A DNA stretch of 64,000 bases from Parus major (lineage: Eukaryota; Chordata; Aves; Passeriformes; Paridae). The stretch lies in NCBI RefSeq assembly GCF_001522545.3, contig NC_031771.1:34735272-34799271 (forward strand), given 5' to 3'. Positions 48,700 through 61,270 of the stretch are shown here, one piece after another (position 1 is the first letter of the stretch; each line of letters opens with the position of its first letter). The notes beneath the pieces were generated by a model. It ran no database searches. It was not told the origin of the DNA and was given only the letters and a program-made list of their open reading frames with translations. Position numbers and translations under genes: made by a program.

Positions 48700-50200
48700 T
48701 GCTTATCAGAGCCTTAATGATAGATCCAGCATTATTGGTATTAAACCCTTTTCTAGAAAGACATCCCTGTTATAAATACCCAGTTCAATCTTTTGGATCT
48801 GCAGGTACAGTTTTCTTGTTCTACATTACTCCATCTCACTTCTGAGCTTTTAGATGAGCAGTGAGCATCCCTCCTGTTTCCTCTGATGACTCTGCCAAAG
48901 CACATGCTCTTTCAGCTCCTCCTCAGTCTTTGCAGGCTGTATTTTTTTCCTAGGAGCTGTCTGAAGCAGTTGGTCCTGTGCTTGTAAATTCAATGTCAGG
49001 TTTTCTGTAATTTTTCATGGTTACTGTCCTTTAACAAGTTCAGTGACTTTTTAACTAAAAAAAATGGATTTCATTTTTTTTTTCCATCCACTGCTACAAA
49101 TGGTATCCTTTCCAAAACTAAAATTTTCCACACACTTGTGTTTAACTGACATATTCCATGAGATGGGCTAAACCCATCTTTGCAAAACATCAGTTTCATG
49201 TTGGACACCCACCTGTTGCTGACTTACCTAGCAGAGACAGCATCCTCAGGACTGTCCTGTCTTTGAAAGGTGTGTGAGATGTTAAAAGGAAAAGCTGCCC
49301 CATTTGCAGCCTGACAGTCTTGTATTGACAAGCATTGCTTTTTGAATATTTTCCCTGAGCAAGCAGCACTGAACACTTTGTCCTTGCTAAACACTTTGTC
49401 TCTTGCCACAGATACAGGTCAGGGTAATCCTTTCTATCTCAGACATCCTCCCAAATTCTGGCTTCTACCACAAAATATGCCGATTTTTTGGGAAATAAAT
49501 ACTGAGGTCATTGTCTTTTTAACAAGAAGGTCCTTTTTAGAATGAGTTTGGTTTCTTTTGTGTTGGCCATGGTGAGTCTTTCTTCATATTGCACAGTGAT
49601 TGTGATAGCTCATGCTGGACTTCTAATGACTTGTCCTGAGTCTCTCACAGCATCACTCCTCCAGATTTTTTCTTTATTAAAAAAACCCCTCTGATTTTCT
49701 AATGAAGCATCCATAACTCCTTCATTCCTCCATTGTGCCACTTCATCATTATCACTGATGTTCTTCTGTGGTCATCTTTTTCCAAAGTACCACTGAAAAA
49801 GAAATCAAATCACCTTTACACTTCATTTTCACAGGAAGCACAGCACTTTCCAGACCATTAACCCAGAAGTCCATTGTTAATTTCCTCTGCCTGGTTTAAC
49901 TGAAAACTACTAAAACATTAAGTTGCTTCAGAAGCAGCTTCTTTCAGAAATATATTGCTTGTTTTTGGCACTCCATTCATGGAAATTGCAGAATAAAGCA
50001 GAATTTAACTCTTTCTTCCATTGTACTCAACATTCCCCTGCAGCTCATAGTAAAACACAACTGATCAGACCTTTTTTCTGTATCCTCTCCTTAAGTCCTC
50101 TGTGTGGTAGTATTCCTTTTCCCTAATCTACATTCCCTCTCCTTGGGCCGTGTCAGTTTGGATTGACGTGCTGTGGATGAAAGGAGACAGTTTTTCTGAC
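48700..50200. other. Pyrimidine-skewed non-coding stretch
   Basis: This is the third long T/C-rich segment of the + strand. No protein motif was found in either strand's short frames (49224-49545 and 49923-50126). A TTTCTCCTT-type composition prevails. The origin is unknown. Confidence 0.4.
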
Positions 50201-50539
50201 ATTACTGCCACACTGATGATGATGTAATGAATGATTTTCACCTCCTCTGATGAGCAGATCATAAAAATACTTATGTTGCTGCTTCAGACTGGTATCTAGT
50301 GAGACAGAAGACCAAAGAATCTGTTTGCAGGAATAAATGCAGTCATGAATTTGTCTGGAGGTGCTAAAGTCAATGAGAGGGGGAAGGTTCTGAAATTAAG
50401 ATATTTATTTGGAAGATCCAAGAGTCCTAGGAAAGGAACAAGGTGGCATTGTTTAAATAATGCAACTGACCCCAGTGGATGGGAAGACTAAGTGAAGCCC
50501 ATCCCATCCAATCACTTGATGTCTACTGCACTTAAAATG

Positions 50540-50684
50540 AATCACAGAGCCATAGAATGACTTGGGATGGAAGGGACCTTTAAAGGCCATTGAATCCAAT
50601 CCCCAAAGGACCAGCCTGACCTTGAACATTTGCAGGAATGTAGCATCTACAACCTCTGGGCTCCTTGTTCCAGTGTTTCACCAA
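50540..50684 (-). mobile_element. CR1 LINE, 3' end on the reverse strand
   Basis: Read on the reverse strand, the segment gives ACACTGGAACAAGGAGCCCA, an AGATGCTACATTCCTGCAAA stretch, TTCAAGGTCAGGCTGG, TTAAAGGTCCCTTCCATCCC and the tail units ATTCTATG, GCTCTGTG and ATTC. This is the standard CR1 terminus. It is truncated to about 145 bp and non-coding. Confidence 0.93.
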
Positions 50685-53600
50685 TGTTTACAGAGTATCA
50701 GTTTTCCAATTTAATCTGATTATTTCTATTTCTTTTCATAATTTTTTAAACAAAATTTATGCTAATGCTTAAGCAAAAATAATTTGAGTCATAACATAAT
50801 ATTCAGGTGTGATTTCTGCAAAACATTGAGCATTACCCAGCAGAAATGGTATAATCTCATTGATATTGTAAGAAAATCCTTTCAGACTTTCTTGGGAGAG
50901 GGAGTTTTTTATCTTGTAGAATTATATAAATATTCAACTGACTGCACTGTGTAGACAAATATATCTTTACGGTAAAGGGAAATACTTCTTAAGTTCAGCT
51001 CATTATTAACTTATTTTTCCAGAGCAAATGTTTAATTCCACCCCTGTTTAGTCAACTATATATAAATGTGTCTTGGCTGGGGACTTTTTAAGTGCCTCAT
51101 ACAACATCCTTTGCTATATAAGGAGAACATATATGATACCTTTGGTGATAGTACTCATTATACCTTTTATCAGATACACAAGATTAAGCAAAGAAAGGAG
51201 GTCAGATTTTTCTTGGCTGTTTTTCACATCTTACATTAGCTGCAGTCATTTCCTAACAAATTAAGTGGACGTAGATTCTAAAATCCTTCTAGACAGCCAT
51301 AGTAGGTATTGTCAAGCTGCAATCCAGAAAAAAAAATATTGTTCTACTTAAAGCCATGACCCAACTGACCAGTTTAACCTAAAATTCATGCTGTTGCACA
51401 AAGCAAAATAAAATATCTGCACTGAATCTGGAGTAAAAAGGAATCTGACTCCATCAGTTTGGGTTCACACATGATACATCCCCTACCCTAACCAAATACT
51501 TCTTCAAGATTCTTTGAAACATAATGAAATCTAATTTGATAAAAAGAGTTTTATCCTTCTGAGAAGCTAAACATGAACTATTTTTTTTTTCTTTGCTCTG
51601 ACTTCAATAAGAGACTTGCTATGTATGCTACAAGGCATTTACCTTGTATGTAATCCAAAACCCATAGGAATCAGTATAGGCAAAACTTTCCTCTTTTTCA
51701 GAAGTTAATGATTTTGTTTTCAGGCTTTTGGATTCCGGAGGAAGCCTTATTTCAGAGACATAATACTGTAAGGCCTAGGAAAATAATCTGAGAATTCTCA
51801 GGGTATAGCAGGGATAAAGGGAGAGCTATTTTTCATTGAAAAGTTGAGAAAAGCACAGGTTGAATAAAGCAACAAGATCTGAAGCAGGCACCACTTGCCC
51901 AATTCTGTAGTGCAGTAAATAGTATGCTGTCCCTTTTGTCTTTCCTGCTCTTTGTTAAGACATTATACTTCCTAGAATGGTGTTAGGTCCTTTTTTTTAA
52001 GATGTTATAACATTTTCATCAGGCAGCTACATGATTCTTAGGTGACCTAAGATATAGTACTACTTTCAACCTGGAGAGGTAGTTCTATTTTCCTCTGTTG
52101 AGGGAAAAACTGGTACAAAGTGCATTCGACATGGTGGCTGAGAAGTATGAGTAGCAATGGTCACTTTTAAAAGGTACAGTAAGAAATCTGTATTACAAAT
52201 GGTGCAAAAAATGAACTCGTAGTGAAAAGAAGTACAGAATTAACACTGCTTCCCATAAATTTGCTGATTGTATATATTGACATCTCAGTATTGCTTTTTT
52301 ATATTAAGCAGCAATTTGTTTTTGCTATTGTTTGACATTTGCTGTACTTCATCCTGAACTATTTATTGTAAAAATTTCAGCAGAGTGAAAAAAAGTCCAC
52401 CATCTCTCTCTTTGGCACAGCACTACCAGCAGTCAGTCAGGTATACAAGAAATTAGGCTCAAATATATTTTTACCTAAGCTGCCTATGGAAAAAAATGAC
52501 AAAAAAGGACATTTGTACACAACCACATTATAAATCTTTTGACTTACAAGCATCTGCTATTCTTGTTTGTGAGTGCTTTACCATGCATCTGGACCTTGAC
52601 ATCTAGGAGCTTACTGAATAACTTGAATTTTCATCTCTTATAACCTTTATTGTGAAGAACTACACAGGGTAACCCTTCTAATTCTTAAAATGAAACCCTT
52701 CCAACAGAAGAAATGCCTGGTGTTTTGGAAGCCAGAAATCATCATCCTAGAAAAGAGTCCTTTAAAATGTTCAGCATAGGAGAATGTTCTACTTAAAGTG
52801 TGCTGCTGATAAAAGAACTCTCTATCTCTAGAGATACAAAGCAGAAAAAAAATGATGTTGTACATCAGAGAGATAAAAGATCACTGTGCTGAAAGTAATC
52901 ATCAAACTATGACTTTTTAAAGCTTGAAACTGCATTTTTCTAAAGTTTCCACTGTTTCTTCATTCTTTCTACATGTTTCCACAAAATAGTACCACTTCTT
53001 TAGAAACTATCAAAAATATCTGGAGAATATAAAAATATAAGTTTTTAAGAGACACTTAAGAAACTCCATCTGAAAGGTTTGTTCATTTAAAGTAAAATTC
53101 TCTAAACTATCAGTCCATTAAACCAACAATATTTTCCACTTACCAGAGATAAAAAGATATTGGTTTTAATATAATGACTGTACAAAAAGACAGGCTTAAA
53201 GACTGCAGAACAGTCTCCCAGGCATACAATTAATCTGAGTGAAAATTCTAGTTGGTATCTTGATATAAATAAAAGATACTGTTAATTTGTTGTTCAAATT
53301 ACTGAAAACGTCCCTGCCAGGAGCAGTCTGAATAAATTCGGGTTTGACTGATAGGACATTAATAGCAAGCATTCAGACATTTAAATCAAAGGCTTATTAT
53401 TCTTTGTAATACTCTTCCTGAACCCAGCTTACTTTCACATTCAGATCCTGACCAAGATTTTCCTTTTATTGCCCAACTTTATATTGATAGAAAGTATTTA
53501 GCATAATCATGTCTTTTTGGCTTAAAGGATTTATATAATAGGCACTTTCAAGGAAAAACAGCAGACAAAGTTACTACTCCTAAGGGATAATACTGATAAT

Positions 53601-54971
53601 TGTGTCAGAATTAATTAAACACTAACACTCATTCTGTAAAGCGAATAAGTGGTCAGTGTGGCTTTGTTTTCACTGAGGAATCCAGTAACAAACATTTAAA
53701 GATACTGGATAACTCTGGTGGGTTCTGCTGTTCCCTCAGGATGTGTTCAAGAAGACTGCTGTGAAACATCCTCCTCCTCTCCCTATGGTATGCATTGATT
53801 GCAAGGAAACACACCTTACTCCTGTTTTCTGCTGAGTGGAACTTCTCAGGGCCACACAGCCCCCTGCAAGATTTCACATGGTAGGAGACTGAGCTAGCAA
53901 GCACCTAAATAAAACCTGCTGATATTGTTTCTGCTAAATCCACATGGATAGAGGCTGGGCTGTCACATGTTCTATGCACAAGTGTCTGGGTCTATAATGA
54001 ATTCATCAGCAGCAAATCTTAGTCTTGGAATCTGAAACCCCTTAAAAAAGAGCCTTGAGTCATTTCCCCAAGTTTCACAACAAATCCTATTTTGTTTTCT
54101 ATGGGGATGAATAATACAAACAGTGAAATCAGACTGTAAAGTACTCAATCTGAATTTACTGTATAAAAGTAATATAGACCACTGTTACCTGGAGTAATAC
54201 AGTGACTGCCTTCTGCAAATTATGTTGCAGAAATAGAAATTTCTGTGCTGAGGACTAAAGCATGAAAGCAGCAATAGAATTCAGAAGGCATATGATTTAT
54301 TTTTCAAGAGTTTATGATAGCATTATATCACACTTGTTATTTTTTGGCACAGACTGCATTGTGCTGCTGTACTGCTGGTCTGAGATTGAGTTGCACCCCT
54401 TTCTGTCTGTTCAGCTCAGAATCTTAGTAATATGAGTAATAAGTGCAAAAGATTTTCTGAAGAAACTGCATCTCTGATTCCTATCTGTACTTGTAGAGCA
54501 CTTTTATTCCTTGTCTCTCACAAACTCATTCCAAGCACATCAGTGAAGCATAGCAGCAGCACTTGAGTTTACAAGAAACCGTTTACCTGGCAGGAGAGAA
54601 CAAAAATTCACATCCAAGATTTACCGCTCATCCCAGAACATTGAACTGGTTCTTAATACAAAGTCAAACTAGGTGTGTCCTTACATTGATGGTGCATTAA
54701 CAAAAATCTCTTCATCCTTGCAACCAAGCCTGGAAAAAACATATAAAAATACTATGCAGGCATTGAATTTTCAGTACAATTAACTGCTTTGAAAAATGCT
54801 GAGACTGCTAAGGAGATAAAGAGGACTCTCAGTGCTGGATAGAGCTATTTAAATAACGTGTTGGGAAATCTTAAATTTCATCTTTCTTCTTGTTTACAAA
54901 TAGTAAATAGATGCAAATTTTAGAGAGTTTGTCTTGCTGAGTGTTTTAAGAGAACATTTTTTACCCTACAG
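50685..54971. other. A+T-rich non-coding DNA
   Basis: No feature is recognised over about 4.3 kb. Short reverse frames at 52647-52865 and 53653-53904 have no domain. Confidence 0.5.
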
Positions 54972-55032
54972 ATTTTTTCGATCAAGAGCTGAGATACTAC
55001 AAAGAAAGATGTATTATGGAATCACGGAGAAA
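54972..55032 (+). CDS. Candidate 61-bp internal exon (unproven)
   Basis: The segment lies between an acceptor TTTTTTACCCTACAG (ending 54971) and a donor GAGAAA/GTAAGT (cut after 55032). It is open in two frames: FFRSRAEILQRKMYYGITEK (leaving one base in front) and FFDQELRYYKERCIMESRRK (two bases in front). Both are charged and protein-like, and two CpGs (TTCGATC, CACGGAG) survive in A+T-rich surroundings. I recognise neither peptide with certainty. No second matching exon is visible in the window, which fits either a large-intron gene extending outside or a chance splice pair. A non-coding RNA exon is also possible. Confidence 0.25.
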
Positions 55033-58000
55033 GTAAGTAGCTGGCTGCCTGACTATTTTTTATAGCCAGTAGAGTCAAGAATTCATTACATGTTTTGTGC
55101 AATTAGTCACACAATATTGGTTCTGTACCTAAACATTATGTAAATACGTGTGAGGGCTGCAGGAAAGTGCCTTTTATATCTGTACACCCTAATGGCTAGG
55201 AGCAGTTCAGTGTTTCAGAGAGAGAGCAGAAGTGAATTACGCTGCACACTTTTTAACCTTTCCTTATTTTCTTTATTTTTGTTTTTTTTTGCTTGTTTAT
55301 TTTTCTCCCTAAGGAAATATATGGGATATACATGATAACTTGGGATGTAAAAACCTAATTCCTTTTCCATACTAGGAATAAAAATATATAAGCTATCTTG
55401 TCTGAGCTGGCTGTTTACAAAATATATACCCCTTTTTCTCTTGTCACAGTCACATAGAGTAATTGCATTTACATGAACACAGCACTAATTTCCAAGGACT
55501 TGCTCACTGGTCTTTGTCTCTGTTATAAGATAAATTGCCTGAATGCCAGGGTTTCTGCTGGAGTGTTTAGAGAGCTGCTGTGTCTATAAGCTGAGCATTG
55601 CTTCATCTACTTCCCTAACATAAAAACTGGAGCTGTTGCTGTCTTTAATATCATTCTGATTAGGTTACTTTTACCATTCCTTCCCTTGATAGGCATGGTG
55701 GAGTGAATGCTCTGATATATTACAATACAGCATTCAGAATTATTTTTGCTCATGTGCCATTTGCCTTATTGTATTTTTCTGTGTAAGTGGCAAGAGAAGT
55801 ATTTTTCCAAACACAATGCAACTTTTGGACCTTCCTACAATTTATTGCAGATAATCAACAGGTGATAAATTTGGGGAGAACCTAAGTTCTTGATGAAGGA
55901 TTTTGACATCTGATAAAAAAAAAAAAACTTTAAAATTGAAATTGTCTCTGAAGGAGATAAAATTCTAGAAAATAGGAGTCTGTATACTCAAAAGGAGCTT
56001 TAAATACAACTGCAGATCAATGAAGGTAGACAGGTATTCCTAGGTGTGTTCTGGAGCTCCTCCTACTAGAACAAAACACCAGCTTCACATGGCTTCACCT
56101 CTTTACATTCAATGAGTAAGTATTAGAGTGTTTTTTCAGCCTGTATCAGCAATGATTATTTCAAGTGTAGCTGAAACAGGAAATGCTGGACATGATTTTC
56201 CTTTTTAAAGGGACCAAGATAGATCAGCACCAAGTTGTTCACATAATAGAAATTCAGTCATGGATTCTTTGGCTTTGAAACTGTATTTTAGATCAGAGTA
56301 TTCTCCAAAATTAAACTATCTGGGTCAATTGTCAGCATGTTTTCTGTGCTTCTCACATTGCAGAGATTACCTGGAATTGAAGTTTATAGGTAGTTTCTGA
56401 TGGAAGAAAACCTGATAGTGACAGTATGCCCAATACAAACTCTGGCCCAACCAGGATGGTTGCTGCCAAACAGGATGTCCTGTTATCTATATAACATATA
56501 TATGTTATAACACAGGAGGCATTCAGCAGCAAGGAATAGTTAACCTGCAGACAGCTCCAGACCTCCCCTTCCTCAGTGCTCCATCCAAAATAAATACTTG
56601 TCATAAGTCTTTCTGTTAATACTGCTATTCTGTAAATTGAAACCTATGCCATTCTAAACTCAGGCATTTTTATATATATTAGTATGATTTTAAAAAAGCA
56701 CTGGGTATCTACCTTCTCTTGACTTAATGACAGTCTGTGTCTAAACAGTTTGGAAAACTGGGCTTTTAAACTTCACAAGGATGTAGACTTCTGAAAGTCA
56801 TTATCATGCCTTACCAAGTCATTTCTTAGAAGCATTATAAATCATTTCTGTGAATGCTATTGTGGACATTTATGACAAATATTTCGTCCCACAGACTGAG
56901 ACTGAGTCACACACCAAATATACTACACTTGTGACATCTGTCTCTGTATAATATGGTCTCCACTGTTATTAATTGTATGACTTTGAACGTTTTCCATTAG
57001 TCAACATTCTCTCATTGTCTCTCAACAAACTTCCAAAGAAATGACCGTGGTGTTCCAGTGATCACAAGCCACTGAAGCAAGAGGAGCTCTACTGAAGATT
57101 AATCCTACTGAAGACGCTCCTTTTTCAATTTAAAATTTGTGTAAATCTGGCAATTCAGTAGTATCCTTGAGTCTTTGTCATAATCAGCAGTCTGAACATG
57201 GAAACCCCTTCTATTTTCATTCTTTGTTCATTTGTGAATAACTGTATTGTTGGTCATATCAAAATGCAAATTATTTTTTTGACTTTTGAGTAATATGTAT
57301 TTAATAATAAATCAATATTATACATATGTATTATACATACTGAGTATCTTTCCCAAATGCATAACAAGTATTTAATGAATATTTGTTTTAGTCTCCATTA
57401 TCATTGAAATAAATGACATTTTTATCTATATGCTGGGCAATTTCATGGCTAGGATTCTTTTTGATCCATATTTTCCTTGAAAAAAAGCCTTTATTTTCAG
57501 TCTGATAATGATAGATTTTTCCACATGTAATATTTTCCTTTCCGTATTCCTTGTGAATTTTCCATGATTTATAACATCATGTGTGTATTTATTGTTATTA
57601 GCTTAACTATTGACTAAAAGCTTACCTTTTATTTATCCTCTAGTTAATAGATACTTTTTAAAATCAGACATCACCTTTCCTTATTATTTCAGTGTTACTT
57701 TTTTTTTACTAATATTCAATATTTTTTTTCTTAAAATTTGTCTCAGAGAAATTTTCAGTGTTGTATTTTTACTGATTTCCCATTTTTTTTGCTTAAAATT
57801 TTCTCTTCCCCTGATGAACATAAGTATTTGGAGGGGTTGTATAGTATGCATGTAGTAGTTTATAGTAATGCAATCTTTAACCCTGCTTATTGAACAGACA
57901 TTACCAAATCATCATCATGTGTCACTGTAGAGGTCATAACCAGGTAGTATTTAGTTTAGTAAGTGAAATATATTTGTCTTTGTGTCATAAGGTTCCTGAT

Positions 58001-59379
58001 GTGTGTTAAATCTCGTTTCTGTGTTTCAGTGTTTTCCTCCCCTTCTACTCATACTTTATCTATAAGCACTAATATATACAGGCAGAAGCCAATCTTTTGG
58101 GCTTACAAGACCTAAATCTGTGAGTCAGTGAATGATGGTAGTTATTGATCTAACCAGAAGCACAAGACAGAGAAATAATCTATACAATTCAAAATCAATG
58201 GCACTGACCTATCAATGATTTAAAAATTTAAAAAAGGACCATTTTGGACAAGGAATGTCTCTTATGTCTTCCCTATATTATCCTTGTAATGGCATATAAC
58301 CACTGATTTTAATATTTTCATCATTAATCCTCCAGGTTTCTCTAATTCTGATTGAGACAAATGTATACTGACAAATGTATACTGACAAATGAGCAATTCC
58401 AAGTCTTCTTATTTACTATTTATTCTCAGCAGTGGCATATAAATAGTTAATAAGTATCATTCCCTTGTCTTCCCTTAGTGCCTTGGCTAATTTTGTAATC
58501 AATATCTTGCTTTGGAGCTAATTGCTTGATTTGTATTCCTCTGTGCCCATCCAGCCTGTTAGTGCTCTGCAGACTGCTGTCCTACTGCAATGCTTCCTTT
58601 TTTTATCACGTAAAGGCAACTCAAAAAATTGGTCTCACTCCTCAACAAAGATTCCACTATTTTCCAGATTCCTACACCACTTATTAATCAGTGGTTCATT
58701 TCCATATTTTTTACCATGTTTCCTTCTTTTTTGGACAATCCTTAATGGTTTAATGGAAAAATTGCACATCAACCTCAGAGTAATGGCATGTGTGTAAAAT
58801 ACGTTAAAAATGTTCTTAATATAAGCACCCCTTGTAGAAACATGTCTTGTGCTCTGATTCAGGAAAATGAATTGCAGCTTCAGAGGAAAGGATAGATATT
58901 CAGTGTTTGTGTTAGTTAAGCTGGTGAAAAATGTAATTTTTAATTCTTTTCTCTTAAAGTTGTTTTGTGGTCTAACATTTATTTTTGTTCTGCTCATAAA
59001 TGTGAAATCTGGGGCCAGGTTCTGTGTTTCTGTCTTTCAGGGCTTCATTTCAGAAAAGTCACATTTCAAAACTAGAAAAATCAAAAAAAGAAAGAGTGAG
59101 GTGAAAAAGAAAATCCAAGCACTTAGATGAATGTTTTTTCTTTTCTCTATAAGTGATGTCCCAATCCAACTTTCAGTACCTTGTGGTTGTATCATTTTGA
59201 TGCATACATTTTCAAAGTTTTATATTCCATGATTGTCATATTTTCTCTCATAAAGGACCATGGACATGGCATTTGGGATAAAGCAATTCTGTTTACAAAT
59301 AAAAGTGAGTTTGTTTGCAAATATTTACTTTAGACTTAGTCAAAACCACATAAAGAATTGGAGCTGCTAGTTAATTTCT
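55033..59379. other. A+T-rich non-coding DNA with a perfect 20-bp palindrome and a 14-bp tandem
   Basis: A perfect palindrome TATAACATATATATGTTATA lies at 56490-56509. A 14-bp tandem (ACAAATGTATACTG, 2.4 copies) lies at 58357-58390. Opposite-strand frames at 58522-58997 are mutually exclusive and unsupported. Confidence 0.45.
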
Positions 59380-60110
59380 TATGAACCATCACAATTAATC
59401 ATTTCTGCTAAGCCCTGGAGTGAATGGAGAGATCTATAAAATTAATTGCATTTCATCAGATACCAATGTCTTTATTTCAGTGTAGTCTACATGAAAACAG
59501 GAATACTGTCATTTCACAGGTGGTTTGATGTTTTACCTCATTCAGGAGGTAAACCAGACTATCTTCATGGTTCATTAATTTACAGCCTAACATGTAACAC
59601 CATCCAGCAGCTCTCCAGTCCAACAGCAGAGCCCGGCACTGCTGTACTCTGACGATGTGCTAATCCCGCAGAGCCTCATATTTGACTGATACTTTGAATG
59701 GCTGCTGTGGCCTCCCGTCAAATTACCGTAGGTTATAGACCCAAAAATTGCCTTCCCATCAAGGGTTAAGCTATATAATGTAATTGAGGCTTATTCTAAA
59801 AAATCTGCTTGCCCTGAGGTCAGGCAGAGCACTGAGCTGCAATCATTAATAAGCCATTTTGTGTTTGCCTCTGTGATCAAAGAATTCTTGTCCAGAGCGC
59901 TGTAGCTTGTTTCCTTTGCATTTCAGCTTCAAATTTAGTTTCCAGAGAGAAGAGAGAATAAATTCTGACAATAACAATGGTGAATCTTTAATGGCACTTA
60001 TTAAAGTCAATGTTTGATTTTTCAACTGTGCTACCTGAAATTCAATTTTTAGACCAAAAAATGCATTTAAAAGCTTTGGGGCCTTTTGTAACAAACACCC
60101 TTTTTCACAA
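59380..60110. promoter_or_regulatory. Conserved-looking non-coding block, candidate enhancer with TCF/LEF and paired SOX sites
   Basis: This is among the strongest texture signals in the window. CpGs are retained (GCCCGGCAC, CTGACGATG, ATCCCGCAG, CCCGTCAAATTACCGTAGG, AGAGCGCTG). A perfect TCF/LEF-type TGATCAAAG lies at 59874-59882. Two head-to-tail SOX-type cores (ACAATAACAATGG) lie at 59968-59980. Homeodomain cores TAATTA and CATTAATAA also occur. The short frames here are not protein-like. Activity is inferred from established motif knowledge. Confidence 0.4.
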
Positions 60111-60373
60111 GTTATACTGATCTGCTATGTTCGATGGAAGACTATTTTATGTTATTTGTTCCATTAGTTCCTTTAATTTCCTTTATAATAGCTGAACCTT
60201 TACAGCGGTTAAAAAAAATCTAATAGCAGCTTTGATCTTCAGATATCAGCTAGAGGGTACTCCACACTTAGATTTTAAATAATGTACTGTAGAAAGCTAC
60301 CATCCAATGAAAAATTCTCAATTACTTTAAAAGCTACCCTTCACCATGCTTTTACATTTACAGGCTTTTCTCC

Positions 60374-60389
60374 TTTTTTTTTTTTTTTT
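60374..60389. repeat. 16-base T tract
   Basis: This is an uninterrupted run of T between two conserved-looking blocks. Similar runs of 15-17 T occur at 6347-6361, 13655-13669, 19380-19395 and 42709-42725. None is bounded by a recognisable retrocopy in reverse orientation. Confidence 0.95.
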
Positions 60390-60479
60390 GAAATTCCAAC
60401 CTCCATATTACCGAGGTGCTTTAAGCAATTATTTATGATAGCATTACCTCATACTAATTTTCTGCTCAGTGCATAAACC

Positions 60480-61270
60480 AGAGTTGCATCTGCTTTTTTA
60501 GAAGAGGGAACATGATCTAGCTGATACATGTTTTTCCTCTTCTCTGGCATAATCAATGGAAACCTCTCCCCAGAGACAGCAGCACCTTTCTCTCCTTGCA
60601 CAGAATGCAGTGTTGATTTAACTATTGTTTGGTAAACACATTAAAACAACCGAGAAAAAAAGTCCCAAAGCAGAACCCTGCATTACAAAATATTACAATG
60701 CATTTACTTTTGCACCACTAGGACCAAAAAATCTGACAGGTAAAGCTCTGAGCTTCATATTCTCTATGAGTTAATGTGCCTTGCTGTCTGTAACTAACAC
60801 TGGCGCTATTCGTATATGCGTATGTTTGACTATGGATATGCATGGCTGGCTTCATCTACATTTACTGTGGGCATGACTGAACACAGACTGCTCCACACAA
60901 TACCCTGCACATAAACAAAGATGCTTTTGCCCTCTAGAGAGTAACTGGTTGGGAAACATACATGTTTCTAGAGGAAATTTCGGTTTTGCGGGGAAAAAAG
61001 TGATTTGCTTGCAAACAAATCAGAAGGAAGTCTCTCAGGCTGCAAAGCCTGCCAGTTTTACTTGATTACAGGTTATTAGAGACTGGAGGTGCTAAAACAG
61101 GCACCTACACATGATGTAAGTGCAGCCACCTGCTGTGCATAAAGTGCATGGGGAATTGGATTAGATTCAGAATGGGAGCCTCAATAATCTGCTCAGCACC
61201 AGTGAAATGCAAAGGAGAGGTCTCAGTGATGACTAAATGAATGCTATTCCTTTGTGTTATGAAATGCCTT
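60480..61270. promoter_or_regulatory. Conserved-looking non-coding block, candidate enhancer
   Basis: Balanced, repeat-free sequence with surviving CpGs (CAACCGAG, ACTGGCGCTATTCGTATATG near 60798, TTTCGGTTTTGCGGGG near 60978). Other strings include TTTGGTAAACACATTAAAAC (forkhead-type GTAAACA near 60632) and TTACTTGATTACAGGTTATT. It adjoins the 59380-60110 block, so the pair may be one long regulatory region. Confidence 0.36.

Noticed and set aside
58522..58997. Opposing 91- and 120-codon frames
   Set aside because: They are mutually overlapping on opposite strands in A+T-rich DNA with no recognisable motif.
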